Shown piece by piece: positions 16,939-25,444 of a stretch of 64,000 nucleotides of DNA. The notes beneath the pieces are model-generated. The model saw only the letters and a program-made list of their open reading frames with translations. It was not told where the DNA came from and made no database searches. Numbering within the stretch: position 1 is the first letter of the stretch; each line of letters starts with the position of its first letter. Both the position numbers and the translations under genes were made by a program. Where the stretch lies: contig JAHBYP010000010.1 of NCBI GenBank assembly GCA_019635875.1, positions 103,779-167,778 on the forward strand, in the 5' to 3' direction. The stretch is from Alphaproteobacteria bacterium. Lineage in GTDB: Bacteria > Pseudomonadota > Alphaproteobacteria > Reyranellales > Reyranellaceae.

Positions 16939-17650
16939 GCAGGAAAGCCTTCAGGATCAAGATCTTCATGGACGGCGCCGACATCGAGCCGATGAAGGCG
17001 GCCCACAGGGCGGGCACGGTGAAAGGCTTCACGACCAATCCCACCCTGATGCGCAAATCGGGCATCACCGACTACGCCGCCTTCGCCAGGGCGGCGATCG
17101 CCGCGATCCCGGATCTGCCGATCTCCTTCGAGGTCTTTTCCGACGACTTCGCCGCCATGGAAGCCGAGGCGCGCGTGATCGCGTCCTGGGGCGGCGACAC
17201 CTTCATCAAGATCCCGATCACCAATACGAAAGGCGAGTCGGCCGTGCCGCTGATCGCCAAGCTGTCGGCCGAGGGCTTTTCGCTCAACGTCACGGCAATG
17301 ATGACGCTCGCCCAGGTCGAGGCCGTGGCCGCGGCGGTGAGCCCGGGCAGCCGCACGATCGTGTCGGTGTTCGCCGGGCGTATCGCCGATGCCGGTGTCG
17401 ATCCGGTGCCCGTGATGCGTCAGGCCAAGGCGGCGCTGGCCGGTCTGCCCAAGGCCGAGCTGCTGTGGGCCAGCCCGCGCGAGTTGCTGAACCTGGTGCA
17501 GGCCGACGAGATCGGCTGCGACTCATCACCATCACGTCGGACATCCTCGCCAAGGTGGCGACGATCGGCAAGGACCTCGACCAGTTCTCGCTGGAGACGG
17601 TCAAGATGTTCCACAACGATGCCAGGGCGGCGGGCTTCAAGCTGATCTGA
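16935..17650 (+). pseudogene. Transaldolase, interrupted by a one-base frameshift
   Basis: The product resembles small transaldolases or fructose-6-phosphate aldolases: FMDGADIE at the first strand, GFTTNPTLM, and the Schiff-base lysine in FIKIPITN (Lys92). From the GTG at 16935 the frame is intact to Asp196 (codon ending at 17522). There one base, probably a C, is missing, and the original frame would run on into out-of-family sequence. In the neighbouring frame the family continues at once (LITITSDILAKVATIGKDL) to the TGA at 17650, giving about 238 residues in total. The lost part includes the last barrel strand that binds the sugar phosphate. Either a sequencing error or a recent inactivating mutation fits. 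Confidence 0.85.
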
Positions 17651-18794
17651 TGGCCGGGTCGTCGAGGTTGCGCAGGAAGTCGCGGCCGATGCGTGATGCG
17701 GCGCCATAGCTGTAGTGGCCCTTCGCGAACAGCGAGCGGAACCGGTCCTGGCGCGCCTCGTCGTCGGCGGTGTACACGGCGGCGCCCCCTAGCCGTTCAA
17801 GCATCTCCGTGGTCAGGGCGAGAATCTCGGCCGGCGTGTTGTTGACGATCTCCAGCCCTTCCTCCTCGTACTGCTCGCTGAAGCGATAGTTGCCGGCCGG
17901 CGATCGCAGCAGCGATCCGACGGACAGGAACGCGCCGTCGCGCTTCAGCCGCTTGGGGATGGCGAGGTCGTCGATGCCGATGCCGTAGACGCCCGACAGT
18001 GGCGCCTGGTTGGCGAGGGCGCAGGGCTTGCCGAAGGTCGCCGCCAGGATGTAGAGGCCCGACGAGTTGCCGAGCATGAAGCGGCATTCGGCGGCGAGGA
18101 ACACATCCATCCCGGCGCTCTTGTGCGGCGAGAGCGCGTAGTCGATCACGCCGGAAATCGGCGGCGATAGCGGTCGCATCGTCGGATCGCCGACGCGAAT
18201 GCACCAGCCGCCGGCCGCGACGATCGCCTGCATCGCCGGCACGTAGTCGTGAATGTCGCTATTGCGGTAGCTGTGCAGATGCTCATCGTGCGGCGAGTAG
18301 CCGCCTTCACGCGAATGCACGCAGACGAACCAGGCACCCTCGGGCACACCCATCTTCGCCAGGAGGGCGCGCCCTGCCTGCCGCTGGGGCGGCGGCAGCT
18401 TGAGCAGCGGATCGCGCCTGCCCCAGTTCCGGTGGGTCGTGTAGCAGGTGGCGGTGTCGTTGATGGCGACGGCGTAGGCGATCAGGAAGCGGTCGAGAAA
18501 GGGGTACTGCTGCAGCGGCCGCAGGAAGCGCATGAGCCGCGGGCTGCGCACCACGATATAGTGCTGGCGCCACAATTCGAGCAGGCAGGGATTGGCGATC
18601 TTGTCCGGATCCGCCAGCAGGACGGTGATCTCCCGCCGGCGAGCGAGCATCTTGTCCTTGGCGTAGCAATCGGGCTCCAGAGCCAGATGACCGATCCGTT
18701 CGGGGTGAGTCAGGCGGATGAAGCGGATGCGCAACAGCCAGACCAGGCGGGCCAGCACATTGTAGGCGATCCGCCTGTAGTAGATTTTCGGCAC
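17637..18794 (-). CDS. TIGR04372-family putative glycosyltransferase
   Basis: The protein of about 385 residues has the signature blocks of the TIGR04372 family: FVCVHSREGGY, HSYRNSDIHDYVPAMQ, CIRVGDPTMRPL, VIDYALSPHKSAGMDVFLAA and CRFMLGNSSGL. Members occur in surface-glycan clusters and are thought to be glycosyltransferases, with a GT-B-like C-terminal half; the biochemical role is not established. I chose the GTG at 18794 just before the conserved KIYYRR; a GTG at 18833 would add 13 residues. It is the only leftward gene inside the rightward sugar operon, and its end overlaps the transaldolase end by 14 bases. Confidence 0.82.
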   Translation of the reverse strand: MPKIYYRRIAYNVLARLVWLLRIRFIRLTHPERIGHLALEPDCYAKDKMLARRREITVLLADPDKIANPCLLELWRQHYIVVRSPRLMRFLRPLQQYPFLDRFLIAYAVAINDTATCYTTHRNWGRRDPLLKLPPPQRQAGRALLAKMGVPEGAWFVCVHSREGGYSPHDEHLHSYRNSDIHDYVPAMQAIVAAGGWCIRVGDPTMRPLSPPISGVIDYALSPHKSAGMDVFLAAECRFMLGNSSGLYILAATFGKPCALANQAPLSGVYGIGIDDLAIPKRLKRDGAFLSVGSLLRSPAGNYRFSEQYEEEGLEIVNNTPAEILALTTEMLERLGGAAVYTADDEARQDRFRSLFAKGHYSYGAASRIGRDFLRNLDDPAIRSA

Positions 18795-18863
18795 CCTAGC
18801 TCTCGGCGAGGTGGACGGGGTACACCGACACACGTAAACCGGGGAACGGGTTCAAGTCCACCT

Positions 18864-20147
18864 ATGAGCGCACGCTTGATCGGTTACGCCGGCCTGACCC
18901 ATCTCGGCTTGTGCTCTGCCGTCGGCGCGGCGACGAAGGGCCACAATGTTGTGGGCTATTCTGAGGACCGCGAGCTGGTCGCTCGGATCGAGGCCGGCCG
19001 GCTGCCTGTCGTCGAGCCTGGACTGGATGCCGCCTTCGCGGCCAACCGCGCACGGCTTTCCTTCAGCAGCGATCCTCGGATGCTTGCGGATTGCGAAGTC
19101 GTCTATGTCGCGCTCGACGTGCCCACCGACGATGCCGGCGGCAGCGACCTCGCGTCGATCAACGCGTCGCTGTCGGGCATTGTGCCCGCTATCGGGCCGC
19201 AGGCCACCCTGGTCATTCTCAGCCAGGTTCCTCCCGGCTTCACGCGTCAGGTCGCCTTCGACGCGGACCGCCTCTACTACCAGGTCGAGACGCTGGTCTT
19301 CGGACGCGCACTGGAGCGCGCGACCTTGCCGGAACGCTTCATCGTCGGTTGCGCCGATCCGGCGGCGCCATTGCCGCCGGCCTATCGCCGCTTCCTCGAA
19401 AGCTTCGGCTGTCCGATCCTGCCGATGCGCTACGAGAGCGCCGAGCTGGCCAAGATCGCGATCAATTGCTTTCTGGTCGCGAGCGTCTCGACGACGAACA
19501 CGCTGGCAGAGCTTTGTGAGCGGATCTCGGCCGACTGGTCGGAAATCGCGCCGGCCTTGAGACTCGACGCGCGCATCGGGCCGTCGGCCTATATCACGCC
19601 GGGGTTGGGCATCGCCGGCGGCAACCTGGAGCGCGACCTCGCGACGGTGATGCGGCTGGGCGATCGCGAAGGCACCGCCACCGGCGTGATCGCCGCCTAT
19701 GTCGAGAACAGCCGCCACATGAAGGACTGGGCCTATCAGGTGCTGAAGCGAGTGGTGCTCGACACGGTGAAGCGACCGCGGCTGGGCGTGCTGGGCCTCG
19801 CCTACAAGCAGGACACGCACTCGACCAGGAACAGTGCGGCGATCGGCCTTATCGGGCGGCTGCGCGATGTCGAGATCAGGGTCCATGATCCGGTCGTGCC
19901 TGGCACCGCGGCACCCGGCGCGACGGCCGTCGATGCGGCGGAAGCCGTCGCCGATGGCGCTGACGCCGTCGTGCTGATGACGCCCTGGGCTGCCTACCGC
20001 GCGCTCGACCCGGCCGCGTTGGCCAAACGCATGCGCGGTCGAGTGGTCATTGACCCATACCGTCTGCTCGATGCCGAGAAGGTTGCGGCAAGCGGCCTGG
20101 CACTTTATTCGATCGGCCGACCGCCGATCCTGCCGGGAAGGGACTGA
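18864..20147 (+). CDS. UDP-glucose/GDP-mannose dehydrogenase-family protein lacking the catalytic cysteine
   Basis: The 427-residue protein has the three-domain layout of nucleotide-sugar dehydrogenases: an N-terminal NAD domain, a central dimerisation helix region with the conserved Lys197 and Asn201 (ELAKIAINCF), and a C-terminal UDP-binding domain (GVLGLAYKQDTHSTRNS). In active 6-dehydrogenases the loop after the central helices reads GFGFGGxCxPKD. Here it reads GLGIAGGNLERD, placing Asn254 at the catalytic Cys position and Arg for Lys. Four-electron oxidation to a uronic acid should therefore fail, so a different or partial oxidation is likely. It precedes an SDR epimerase gene in the same operon. 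Confidence 0.88.
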   Translation: MSARLIGYAGLTHLGLCSAVGAATKGHNVVGYSEDRELVARIEAGRLPVVEPGLDAAFAANRARLSFSSDPRMLADCEVVYVALDVPTDDAGGSDLASINASLSGIVPAIGPQATLVILSQVPPGFTRQVAFDADRLYYQVETLVFGRALERATLPERFIVGCADPAAPLPPAYRRFLESFGCPILPMRYESAELAKIAINCFLVASVSTTNTLAELCERISADWSEIAPALRLDARIGPSAYITPGLGIAGGNLERDLATVMRLGDREGTATGVIAAYVENSRHMKDWAYQVLKRVVLDTVKRPRLGVLGLAYKQDTHSTRNSAAIGLIGRLRDVEIRVHDPVVPGTAAPGATAVDAAEAVADGADAVVLMTPWAAYRALDPAALAKRMRGRVVIDPYRLLDAEKVAASGLALYSIGRPPILPGRD

Positions 20148-20197
20148 CCATTCTCACGCACACGCGTTCGCCCGCCGCTTCGCCGTCGCGAACGGTT

Positions 20198-21034
20198 GTG
20201 ATCGGCGCCGCGGGCTTCGTCGGCCGCGCGGTGGCCGACAATCTCGCCTCGGTCGGGAACGATGTCCTGCGACTTTCGCGCGCCCGGGTCGATCTTGATG
20301 CCGACAGCGCGGCGGGCCAGCTGGTCGAGCGGCTTCAGCCCGCGGATTGCGTCGTGATCGCCGCGGTGAAAGTGCCGTGCCGGACATCGGACATGGTGGT
20401 CCACAACCTTGCGATGATGGCCCGGATCGCCAATGCCTTGAAGGCGCGTCCGGTCGATCACGTCGTGTATGTCAGCTCCGACGCGGTCTATGCCGACAGC
20501 GATGCGCCGCTGACCGAAGACTCGTTCAAGGGGCCGGATAATCTCTACGGCATCATGCAGCTCACGCGCGAGATCATGCTGCGCGAGGCGGTGCCGCCGT
20601 CCGCGCTGACTTTCGTGCGCCCGACCATGATCTACGGCGCCGCCGATCCGCATGGTGGCTACGGCCCCAACCAGTATTTTCGTCTTGCGCGGGCGGGCAA
20701 GGACATTGTGCTGTTCGGCGAAGGCGAGGAGCGGCGCGATCACGTCTTCATCGGCGATGTCGCAGACGTCATCACGCGCATCGTGCGGCAACGCTCGATC
20801 GGCGCCATCAACGTCGCGTCAGGCGCCGTGCATTCATTCCGGTCGATCGCCGAGCAGGTCGCCGCGCTGCATGGCGACAAGATCCGCGTGACGGGCACGA
20901 AGCGCACGGGACCGATGCCGCATGGCGGCTTTCGACCCTTCGATATCGGCGCCATCGGCGCGGCGTTCCCCGACCTGCGGATGACCCAACTGCCGCAGGG
21001 CGTCGAACGCCTGCATCGCGACCTCGACGGCTAG
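20198..21034 (+). CDS. NAD-dependent epimerase/dehydratase (SDR)
   Basis: This extended SDR enzyme has GAAGFVG at the cofactor site, VYVSSDAVY as the catalytic Ser strand, and RPTMIYG. The usual YxxxK appears as LYGIMQLTRE, with Tyr present but the Lys position not a Lys, so it may have atypical catalysis. From the GTG at 20198 it has 278 residues, but this start falls inside the first Rossmann strand. The frame is open further upstream, and a CTG at 20144 or ATT at 20150 following AAGGGA may be the true start. It lies 50 bases after the dehydrogenase-like gene and 2 bases before a methyltransferase. Confidence 0.8.
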   Translation: MIGAAGFVGRAVADNLASVGNDVLRLSRARVDLDADSAAGQLVERLQPADCVVIAAVKVPCRTSDMVVHNLAMMARIANALKARPVDHVVYVSSDAVYADSDAPLTEDSFKGPDNLYGIMQLTREIMLREAVPPSALTFVRPTMIYGAADPHGGYGPNQYFRLARAGKDIVLFGEGEERRDHVFIGDVADVITRIVRQRSIGAINVASGAVHSFRSIAEQVAALHGDKIRVTGTKRTGPMPHGGFRPFDIGAIGAAFPDLRMTQLPQGVERLHRDLDG

Positions 21035-21036
21035 AG

Positions 21037-21696
21037 ATGGCGAAGCTCGATCTGCTGGGCAGGCTGCCTACGACCCGGCGCAACGTCGCGGCGCGCGCGA
21101 CGGCGAAGTCGCCCGAGCTGGTCGCGCGTGCGATGGAGTTCGGCTTCGACTATTTCGACGGCTCGCGCGACTGCGGCTATGGCGGTTACCGGTACGATGG
21201 ACGCTGGGTGCCCGTGGCACAGGATATCGTGGCGCATTACGGGTTGCGCGCCGGTCAGCGCGTGCTCGATGTCGGCTGCGCCAAAGGTTTCCTGGTCAAG
21301 GACATGATGGGCGCCTGCCCGGGTCTCGATGTCCGGGGTCTGGACATCTCCCACTACGCGCTCAGCCATGCCGAGCCCGAGGCACAGGACCGGCTGGTTC
21401 GCGGCTCGTGCGATCAGTTGCCATTCGCCGATGCCAGCTTCGATCTCGTCATCGGACTTGATGTCATCCACAATCTCGACCGTGCCGGCGTCGTGCGTTC
21501 GCTCAAGGAGTTCGAGCGGGTCGGGCGGGGGCGCAGCTATATTCGCGTCGACAGCTACCATACCCCCGAACAGCGTGCGGCTTTCGTCGACTGGGTGCTG
21601 ACGGCGCGTTTCCACGACTATCCACAGGGCTGGGAGGCGGTCTTCGCCGAGGCCGGCTTTCGCGGCGATTGGACATGGACGGTCATTGCCGCCTAG
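21037..21696 (+). CDS. Class I SAM-dependent methyltransferase
   Basis: The 219-residue protein has SAM motif I (RVLDVGCAKGF), an acidic end of strand 2 (VRGLDIS), and a motif II/III region (FDLVIGLDVIHNL). It is a single Rossmann-like domain with no extra domain. In this operon it may methylate an NDP-sugar intermediate or a hydroxyl on the finished glycan. A second, unrelated methyltransferase lies at 24743-25444. The target cannot be read from sequence. Confidence 0.88.
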   Translation: MAKLDLLGRLPTTRRNVAARATAKSPELVARAMEFGFDYFDGSRDCGYGGYRYDGRWVPVAQDIVAHYGLRAGQRVLDVGCAKGFLVKDMMGACPGLDVRGLDISHYALSHAEPEAQDRLVRGSCDQLPFADASFDLVIGLDVIHNLDRAGVVRSLKEFERVGRGRSYIRVDSYHTPEQRAAFVDWVLTARFHDYPQGWEAVFAEAGFRGDWTWTVIAA

Positions 21697-21722
21697 AAGG
21701 GCGGCGGTGATCGGGCGGGAGG

Positions 21723-22724
21723 ATGCGCGCTTTGGGCAAGAAATGGGTCATCCTGGGGGGCGGCGGCTCCTTCGGCATCCACAGCGCCTTCTGGCTGCTG
21801 GACAACGCCGATCCCAAGAAGGTCATCGGCGTCGGGCGCAATCCGTTGCGCCCCGGTGCGTTCTCGCTGGGCATCGAGGAGCGCAAAGGCTTCGAGTACC
21901 ACGCGCGCCATGTCACCCATGAGCTCGACCTGCTGCTCGAGCTGCTCGACAGGGAGAAGCCGGAGATCATCGTCAACTTTGCCGCGCAGGGCGAGGGTGC
22001 GGTGAGCTGGAAGAACTCCTGGCGCTTCTTCGAGACCAACAGCATGGCCCTGGCACGGCTCTGCGAGGAGCTGATGAAGCGCGACTGGCTGGAGCGCTTC
22101 ATCCATATCGGCACGTCGGAGATGTACGGCTCGGTCGACAAACCGGCCGACGAGGAGACGCCGATCAAGCCGTCCTCGCCCTATGCCGCCTCGAAGGTCG
22201 CCTTCGACATGTACCTGGTGTCGGTATTCCGGTTTCTCAAGTTCCCGATGAACGTGATCCGGCCGTCGAACGCCTATTGCCCTGGCCAGCTGCTGCATCG
22301 CGTGGTGCCGAAGACCGTGGTGATGGGACTGAAGGGCGAGAAGCTGCCGCTGCATGGCGGCGGCAAGGCGGAGAAGTCGTACATCCACGCGCGCGACCTC
22401 GGCCGCGCCATCCAGCTGGTCGCCGAGAAGGCGCCGCTGGGCGTGATCTACAACGCGGGGCCGAAGGATCCGACCTCGATCCGCGAGGTCGTCGAGCGCA
22501 CCGCCAAGGCGCTGGGCATCCCGTTCGAGAAGCTGGCCGAGGTCACCGAGGATCGGCTCGGTCAGGACAGCCGCTACTGGCTCGACAGCACGCGCATCAA
22601 GACCGATACCGGCTGGGAGCCGCAGATCGGCTGGGATGAGGGCTTGGGCGAGATGGTGGCCTGGGGCCGCAAGTATTTCGACCAGCTCAGGGACTGGCCC
22701 ACCGACTACGTGATGCGCGCCTGA
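21723..22724 (+). CDS. NDP-sugar epimerase/4,6-dehydratase-like SDR
   Basis: The 333-residue extended SDR has a glycine-rich loop (LGGGGSFG), the Ser strand IGTSEMYG and a full YAASK catalytic motif. The region NVIRPSNAYCPGQ matches NDP-glucose dehydratases and epimerases. The Glu of TSEMYG is a feature of GDP-mannose and dTDP-glucose 4,6-dehydratases, suggesting dehydration of an NDP-sugar to a 4-keto-6-deoxy form; epimerase activity is the alternative. It is coupled to the E1-alpha gene by TGATG. Confidence 0.85.
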   Translation: MRALGKKWVILGGGGSFGIHSAFWLLDNADPKKVIGVGRNPLRPGAFSLGIEERKGFEYHARHVTHELDLLLELLDREKPEIIVNFAAQGEGAVSWKNSWRFFETNSMALARLCEELMKRDWLERFIHIGTSEMYGSVDKPADEETPIKPSSPYAASKVAFDMYLVSVFRFLKFPMNVIRPSNAYCPGQLLHRVVPKTVVMGLKGEKLPLHGGGKAEKSYIHARDLGRAIQLVAEKAPLGVIYNAGPKDPTSIREVVERTAKALGIPFEKLAEVTEDRLGQDSRYWLDSTRIKTDTGWEPQIGWDEGLGEMVAWGRKYFDQLRDWPTDYVMRA

Positions 22725-23689
22725 TGCCCGACAACACCCGCCTCGAACTCTTTCGGCAGATGCTGCGCATCCGGCTGATCGAGGAGCGCATCGGCGATCT
22801 ATACGCCGAGCAGGAAATGCGCTGCCCGACTCATCTGTCGATCGGCCAGGAGGCGCCGCCGGTCGGCGTGTCCGCCCATCTGCGTCGCGACGACCTCGTC
22901 TTCAGCGGCCACCGCAGCCACGCCCACTATCTGGGCAAGGGCGGCGACCTGAAAGCCATGCTGGCGGAGCTCTACGGCCGTGAAACGGGCTGCGCCGCCG
23001 GCAAGGGCGGCAGCCAGCACCTGATCGATCTCGACTGCGGGTTCATGGGCTCCGCACCGATCCTCGCCAGCACCATCTCAGTAGGCGTCGGCGCCGCCTG
23101 GGCGGCGCGGCTCGACGGACGCGATCAGGTGGTCGTGGTCTATGTCGGAGACGGCGGCACCGAGGAGGGCACCTTCCATGAGGCGGCGAACTTCGCCGGC
23201 ACGCACAAGCTGGCCGTCGTGTTCGTGTGCGAGAACAATCTCTACTCGGTGCACTCCGCGCTCGATGTGCGGCAGCCTGAGCGGCCGATCCACGCACTGG
23301 CGCCGGCGCACGGGCTGCACGCGCTGCACGGCGACGGCAACGATGTCGACGCCGTTCACGACCTGGGCGGCCAGGCGGTCGCGCGCGCGCGGCGTGGCGA
23401 GGGGCCGAGCCTGATCGAGTTCGCGACCTATCGCTGGCGCGAGCATTGCGGTCCCAACGAGGATCTGGATCTGAAGTACCGCAGCGTCGAGGAGTTCAGG
23501 GCCTGGCAGGCGCGTGATCCGGTGCGCGTCTATCGCGACAGGCTCAACGCCGCGGGCGAATTGACCGCGGAGGCCGACAAGGCGATGTCCGCGGCGATTG
23601 CCGCCGAGCTCGACGAGGCCGTCGCCTTCGCCAAGACGAGCCCGTTTCCCGCGCCGGACGCGCTGGCGCGCTTCGTGTACCCCTCGTGA
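22724..23689 (+). CDS. Thiamine-diphosphate-dependent dehydrogenase, E1 alpha-like subunit
   Basis: The 321-residue protein matches the alpha subunit of 2-oxoacid dehydrogenase E1 components. It has HRSHAHYLGKG, the GKGGSQH loop, and the ThDP motif beginning GDGG (142-145) and ending NN (171-172). It overlaps the E1-beta gene by GTGA, so the two form one heterotetrameric enzyme. No E2 acyltransferase or E3 dihydrolipoamide dehydrogenase lies nearby, and the partners here are sugar genes. Likely roles are transfer of a two-carbon unit from pyruvate to a keto-sugar, or transketolase-like chemistry. Both are inference. Confidence 0.9.
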   Translation: MPDNTRLELFRQMLRIRLIEERIGDLYAEQEMRCPTHLSIGQEAPPVGVSAHLRRDDLVFSGHRSHAHYLGKGGDLKAMLAELYGRETGCAAGKGGSQHLIDLDCGFMGSAPILASTISVGVGAAWAARLDGRDQVVVVYVGDGGTEEGTFHEAANFAGTHKLAVVFVCENNLYSVHSALDVRQPERPIHALAPAHGLHALHGDGNDVDAVHDLGGQAVARARRGEGPSLIEFATYRWREHCGPNEDLDLKYRSVEEFRAWQARDPVRVYRDRLNAAGELTAEADKAMSAAIAAELDEAVAFAKTSPFPAPDALARFVYPS

Positions 23690-24759
23690 GCCAGGCACCG
23701 ATGACGCGTCAGTTGCGCTATTTCGAGGCACTTCGCGAGGCGCACGCCCAATTGCTGGCGGACGACCCCCGGCACTGCGTCCTGGGCCTCGGCGTGCCCG
23801 GGCCGACCGGCGTGTTCGGTACAACCAAAGGGCTACAGGACGAGTTCGGCAAGGACCGCGTCTTCGACATGCCGGCATCGGAGAACGCGATGACCGGTAT
23901 CGCGATGGGCCTGGCGCTGATGGGCCGCCGCCCGATCATCGTGCACATGCGCGTCGACTTTGCGGTGCTCTCCATGGAGCCGTTGGTGAACCAAGCGGCG
24001 AAGTGGCACTACATGTACGGCGGCAAGCTCAAGGCGCCGCTCACCGTGCGCATGATCATCGGCCGCGGCTGGGGCCAGGGGCCGCAGCATTCGCAATCGC
24101 TGCAGGCCTGGTTCGCGCACGTGCCCGGGCTGAAGGTCGTGATGCCGACCACGCCGCACGACGCCAAGGGCATGCTGATCGCCGCCGCGCGCGACGATGC
24201 GCCGGTGATCGTGCTGGAGCACCGCTGGCTCTACAACGTCGCCGGGCCGGTGCCCGACGCGCCCTACGAGGTCGCGCTCGACAAGGCCGCGATCATGCGC
24301 GGGGGACGCGACATCACGCTCGCCGGCACCTCGTACATGACGCTGGAAAGCCTGAAGGCGGCCGATCTGCTGGCCCAGGTCGGCGTCGATGCCGAGGTCG
24401 TCGACCTGCGTTCGATCGCGCCCATCGACACGGCGACGCTGTGCGACTCGGTTGGCCGCACCGGCCGGCTCATCGTGTCGGATACGGGGCACGAGTTCTT
24501 CGGCGTCGGCGCCGAGGTGATCGCCGCCGTGACGGAGAGATCCTTCGGCGCGCTGAAGTCGGCGCCGCTGCGCATCGGCCTGCCGCACATCCCGACGCCG
24601 ACGACGCCGGCGCTGGCCGACCTGTACTACCCGCTGGCACGCGACATCGCCGCAGCGGCGCTCAAGAGCCTGGACTCGAGCCGCGAGTTGCCGCCGGACG
24701 ATAGCGATCCGCGCAAGTGGAAGGACGTGCCGGACCCCTCATTCAAGGGGCCGTACTGA
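23686..24759 (+). CDS. Thiamine-diphosphate-dependent dehydrogenase, E1 beta-like subunit
   Basis: The 357-residue protein has the E1-beta pyrimidine-binding domain: MPASENAMTGIAMGLALMG with the catalytic Glu, and the loop RGWGQGPQHSQS. The transketolase C-terminal domain follows (DITLAGTSYM, VVDLRSIAPID). Start GTG overlaps the alpha-subunit stop. Relative to pyruvate dehydrogenase E1-beta it carries a charged C-terminal tail of about 35 residues. It closes the rightward sugar operon; its last 17 bases overlap the convergent methyltransferase gene. Confidence 0.9.
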   Translation: MSQAPMTRQLRYFEALREAHAQLLADDPRHCVLGLGVPGPTGVFGTTKGLQDEFGKDRVFDMPASENAMTGIAMGLALMGRRPIIVHMRVDFAVLSMEPLVNQAAKWHYMYGGKLKAPLTVRMIIGRGWGQGPQHSQSLQAWFAHVPGLKVVMPTTPHDAKGMLIAAARDDAPVIVLEHRWLYNVAGPVPDAPYEVALDKAAIMRGGRDITLAGTSYMTLESLKAADLLAQVGVDAEVVDLRSIAPIDTATLCDSVGRTGRLIVSDTGHEFFGVGAEVIAAVTERSFGALKSAPLRIGLPHIPTPTTPALADLYYPLARDIAAAALKSLDSSRELPPDDSDPRKWKDVPDPSFKGPY

Positions 24760-25444
24760 CGTCCTTGAGGTGCGAGCAAACCGCCAGCAGGTAGTGCGCC
24801 ATCGGGTAGTAGCCGGTGTGCACGACCTCGTCGTTCATCGAGAAGACGAAGACGGTGTGGAAGTATCGCTCCATCACCCGTTTGAGGTCGTCGCCGCTCT
24901 TGCAGTTGACATGGCCAGCCTTGCTCTGCGGTGAGGCATAGGCCTGCGACTCCAGCGACGGCATGCCGAGGATGGCGATGCCGGCCGGCCCGAGAGAGGC
25001 GCAGAAGTTCCCCAGGAACGCGGCTTCGTCCTTCGGCTCGACATGCTCCAGCACGTCGAGCGCATAGGCCGCGTCGAATGTGCCGGGCACCGGACCCTGC
25101 AGCATGTCGTGCACGAAGGCGGTGAGCGGCCAGTGCGGATCGGCCCGTTCGTGCACGTCGGCAATGAACACCGGATCGAAGTCGACGGCCGTCAACTTGC
25201 CCACGGCCTGCTGCACAATGCGGGTGGCGAAGGCGTCGGCGCAGCCCACCTCGAGCACGTTCTGGCGGCCCGCCAGCAGCTTGGCGACGAACTTGTAGCG
25301 CGCCAGCGTGAAGAGCGTGCGCTTGGGATCCTGGCTCCAGGATTCGTTGGCCATCAGCCCGAAGCGTGCGACGCCGTGGGTCTCCTTGACCTTGAACAGC
25401 AAGTCGTACTGCGGCTCTTTGGTCTTCGGCGGCTGGTCGCTCAA
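24743..25444 (-). CDS. Class I SAM-dependent methyltransferase
   Basis: The 233-residue protein has motif I (NVLEVGCADAFAT), an acidic strand-2 end (LTAVDFDP) and the post-motif FDAAYALDVLEHVEPKDE, as in Methyltransf_11/23 enzymes, plus MPSLESQAYAS near residue 165. Related proteins accompany NDP-sugar clusters and methylate sugars. It is the last gene of the leftward operon that also encodes the oxidoreductase, the kinase fusion, two epimerases and the phosphatase, and starts directly upstream of the oxidoreductase stop. Confidence 0.87.
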   Translation of the reverse strand: MSDQPPKTKEPQYDLLFKVKETHGVARFGLMANESWSQDPKRTLFTLARYKFVAKLLAGRQNVLEVGCADAFATRIVQQAVGKLTAVDFDPVFIADVHERADPHWPLTAFVHDMLQGPVPGTFDAAYALDVLEHVEPKDEAAFLGNFCASLGPAGIAILGMPSLESQAYASPQSKAGHVNCKSGDDLKRVMERYFHTVFVFSMNDEVVHTGYYPMAHYLLAVCSHLKDVSTAP

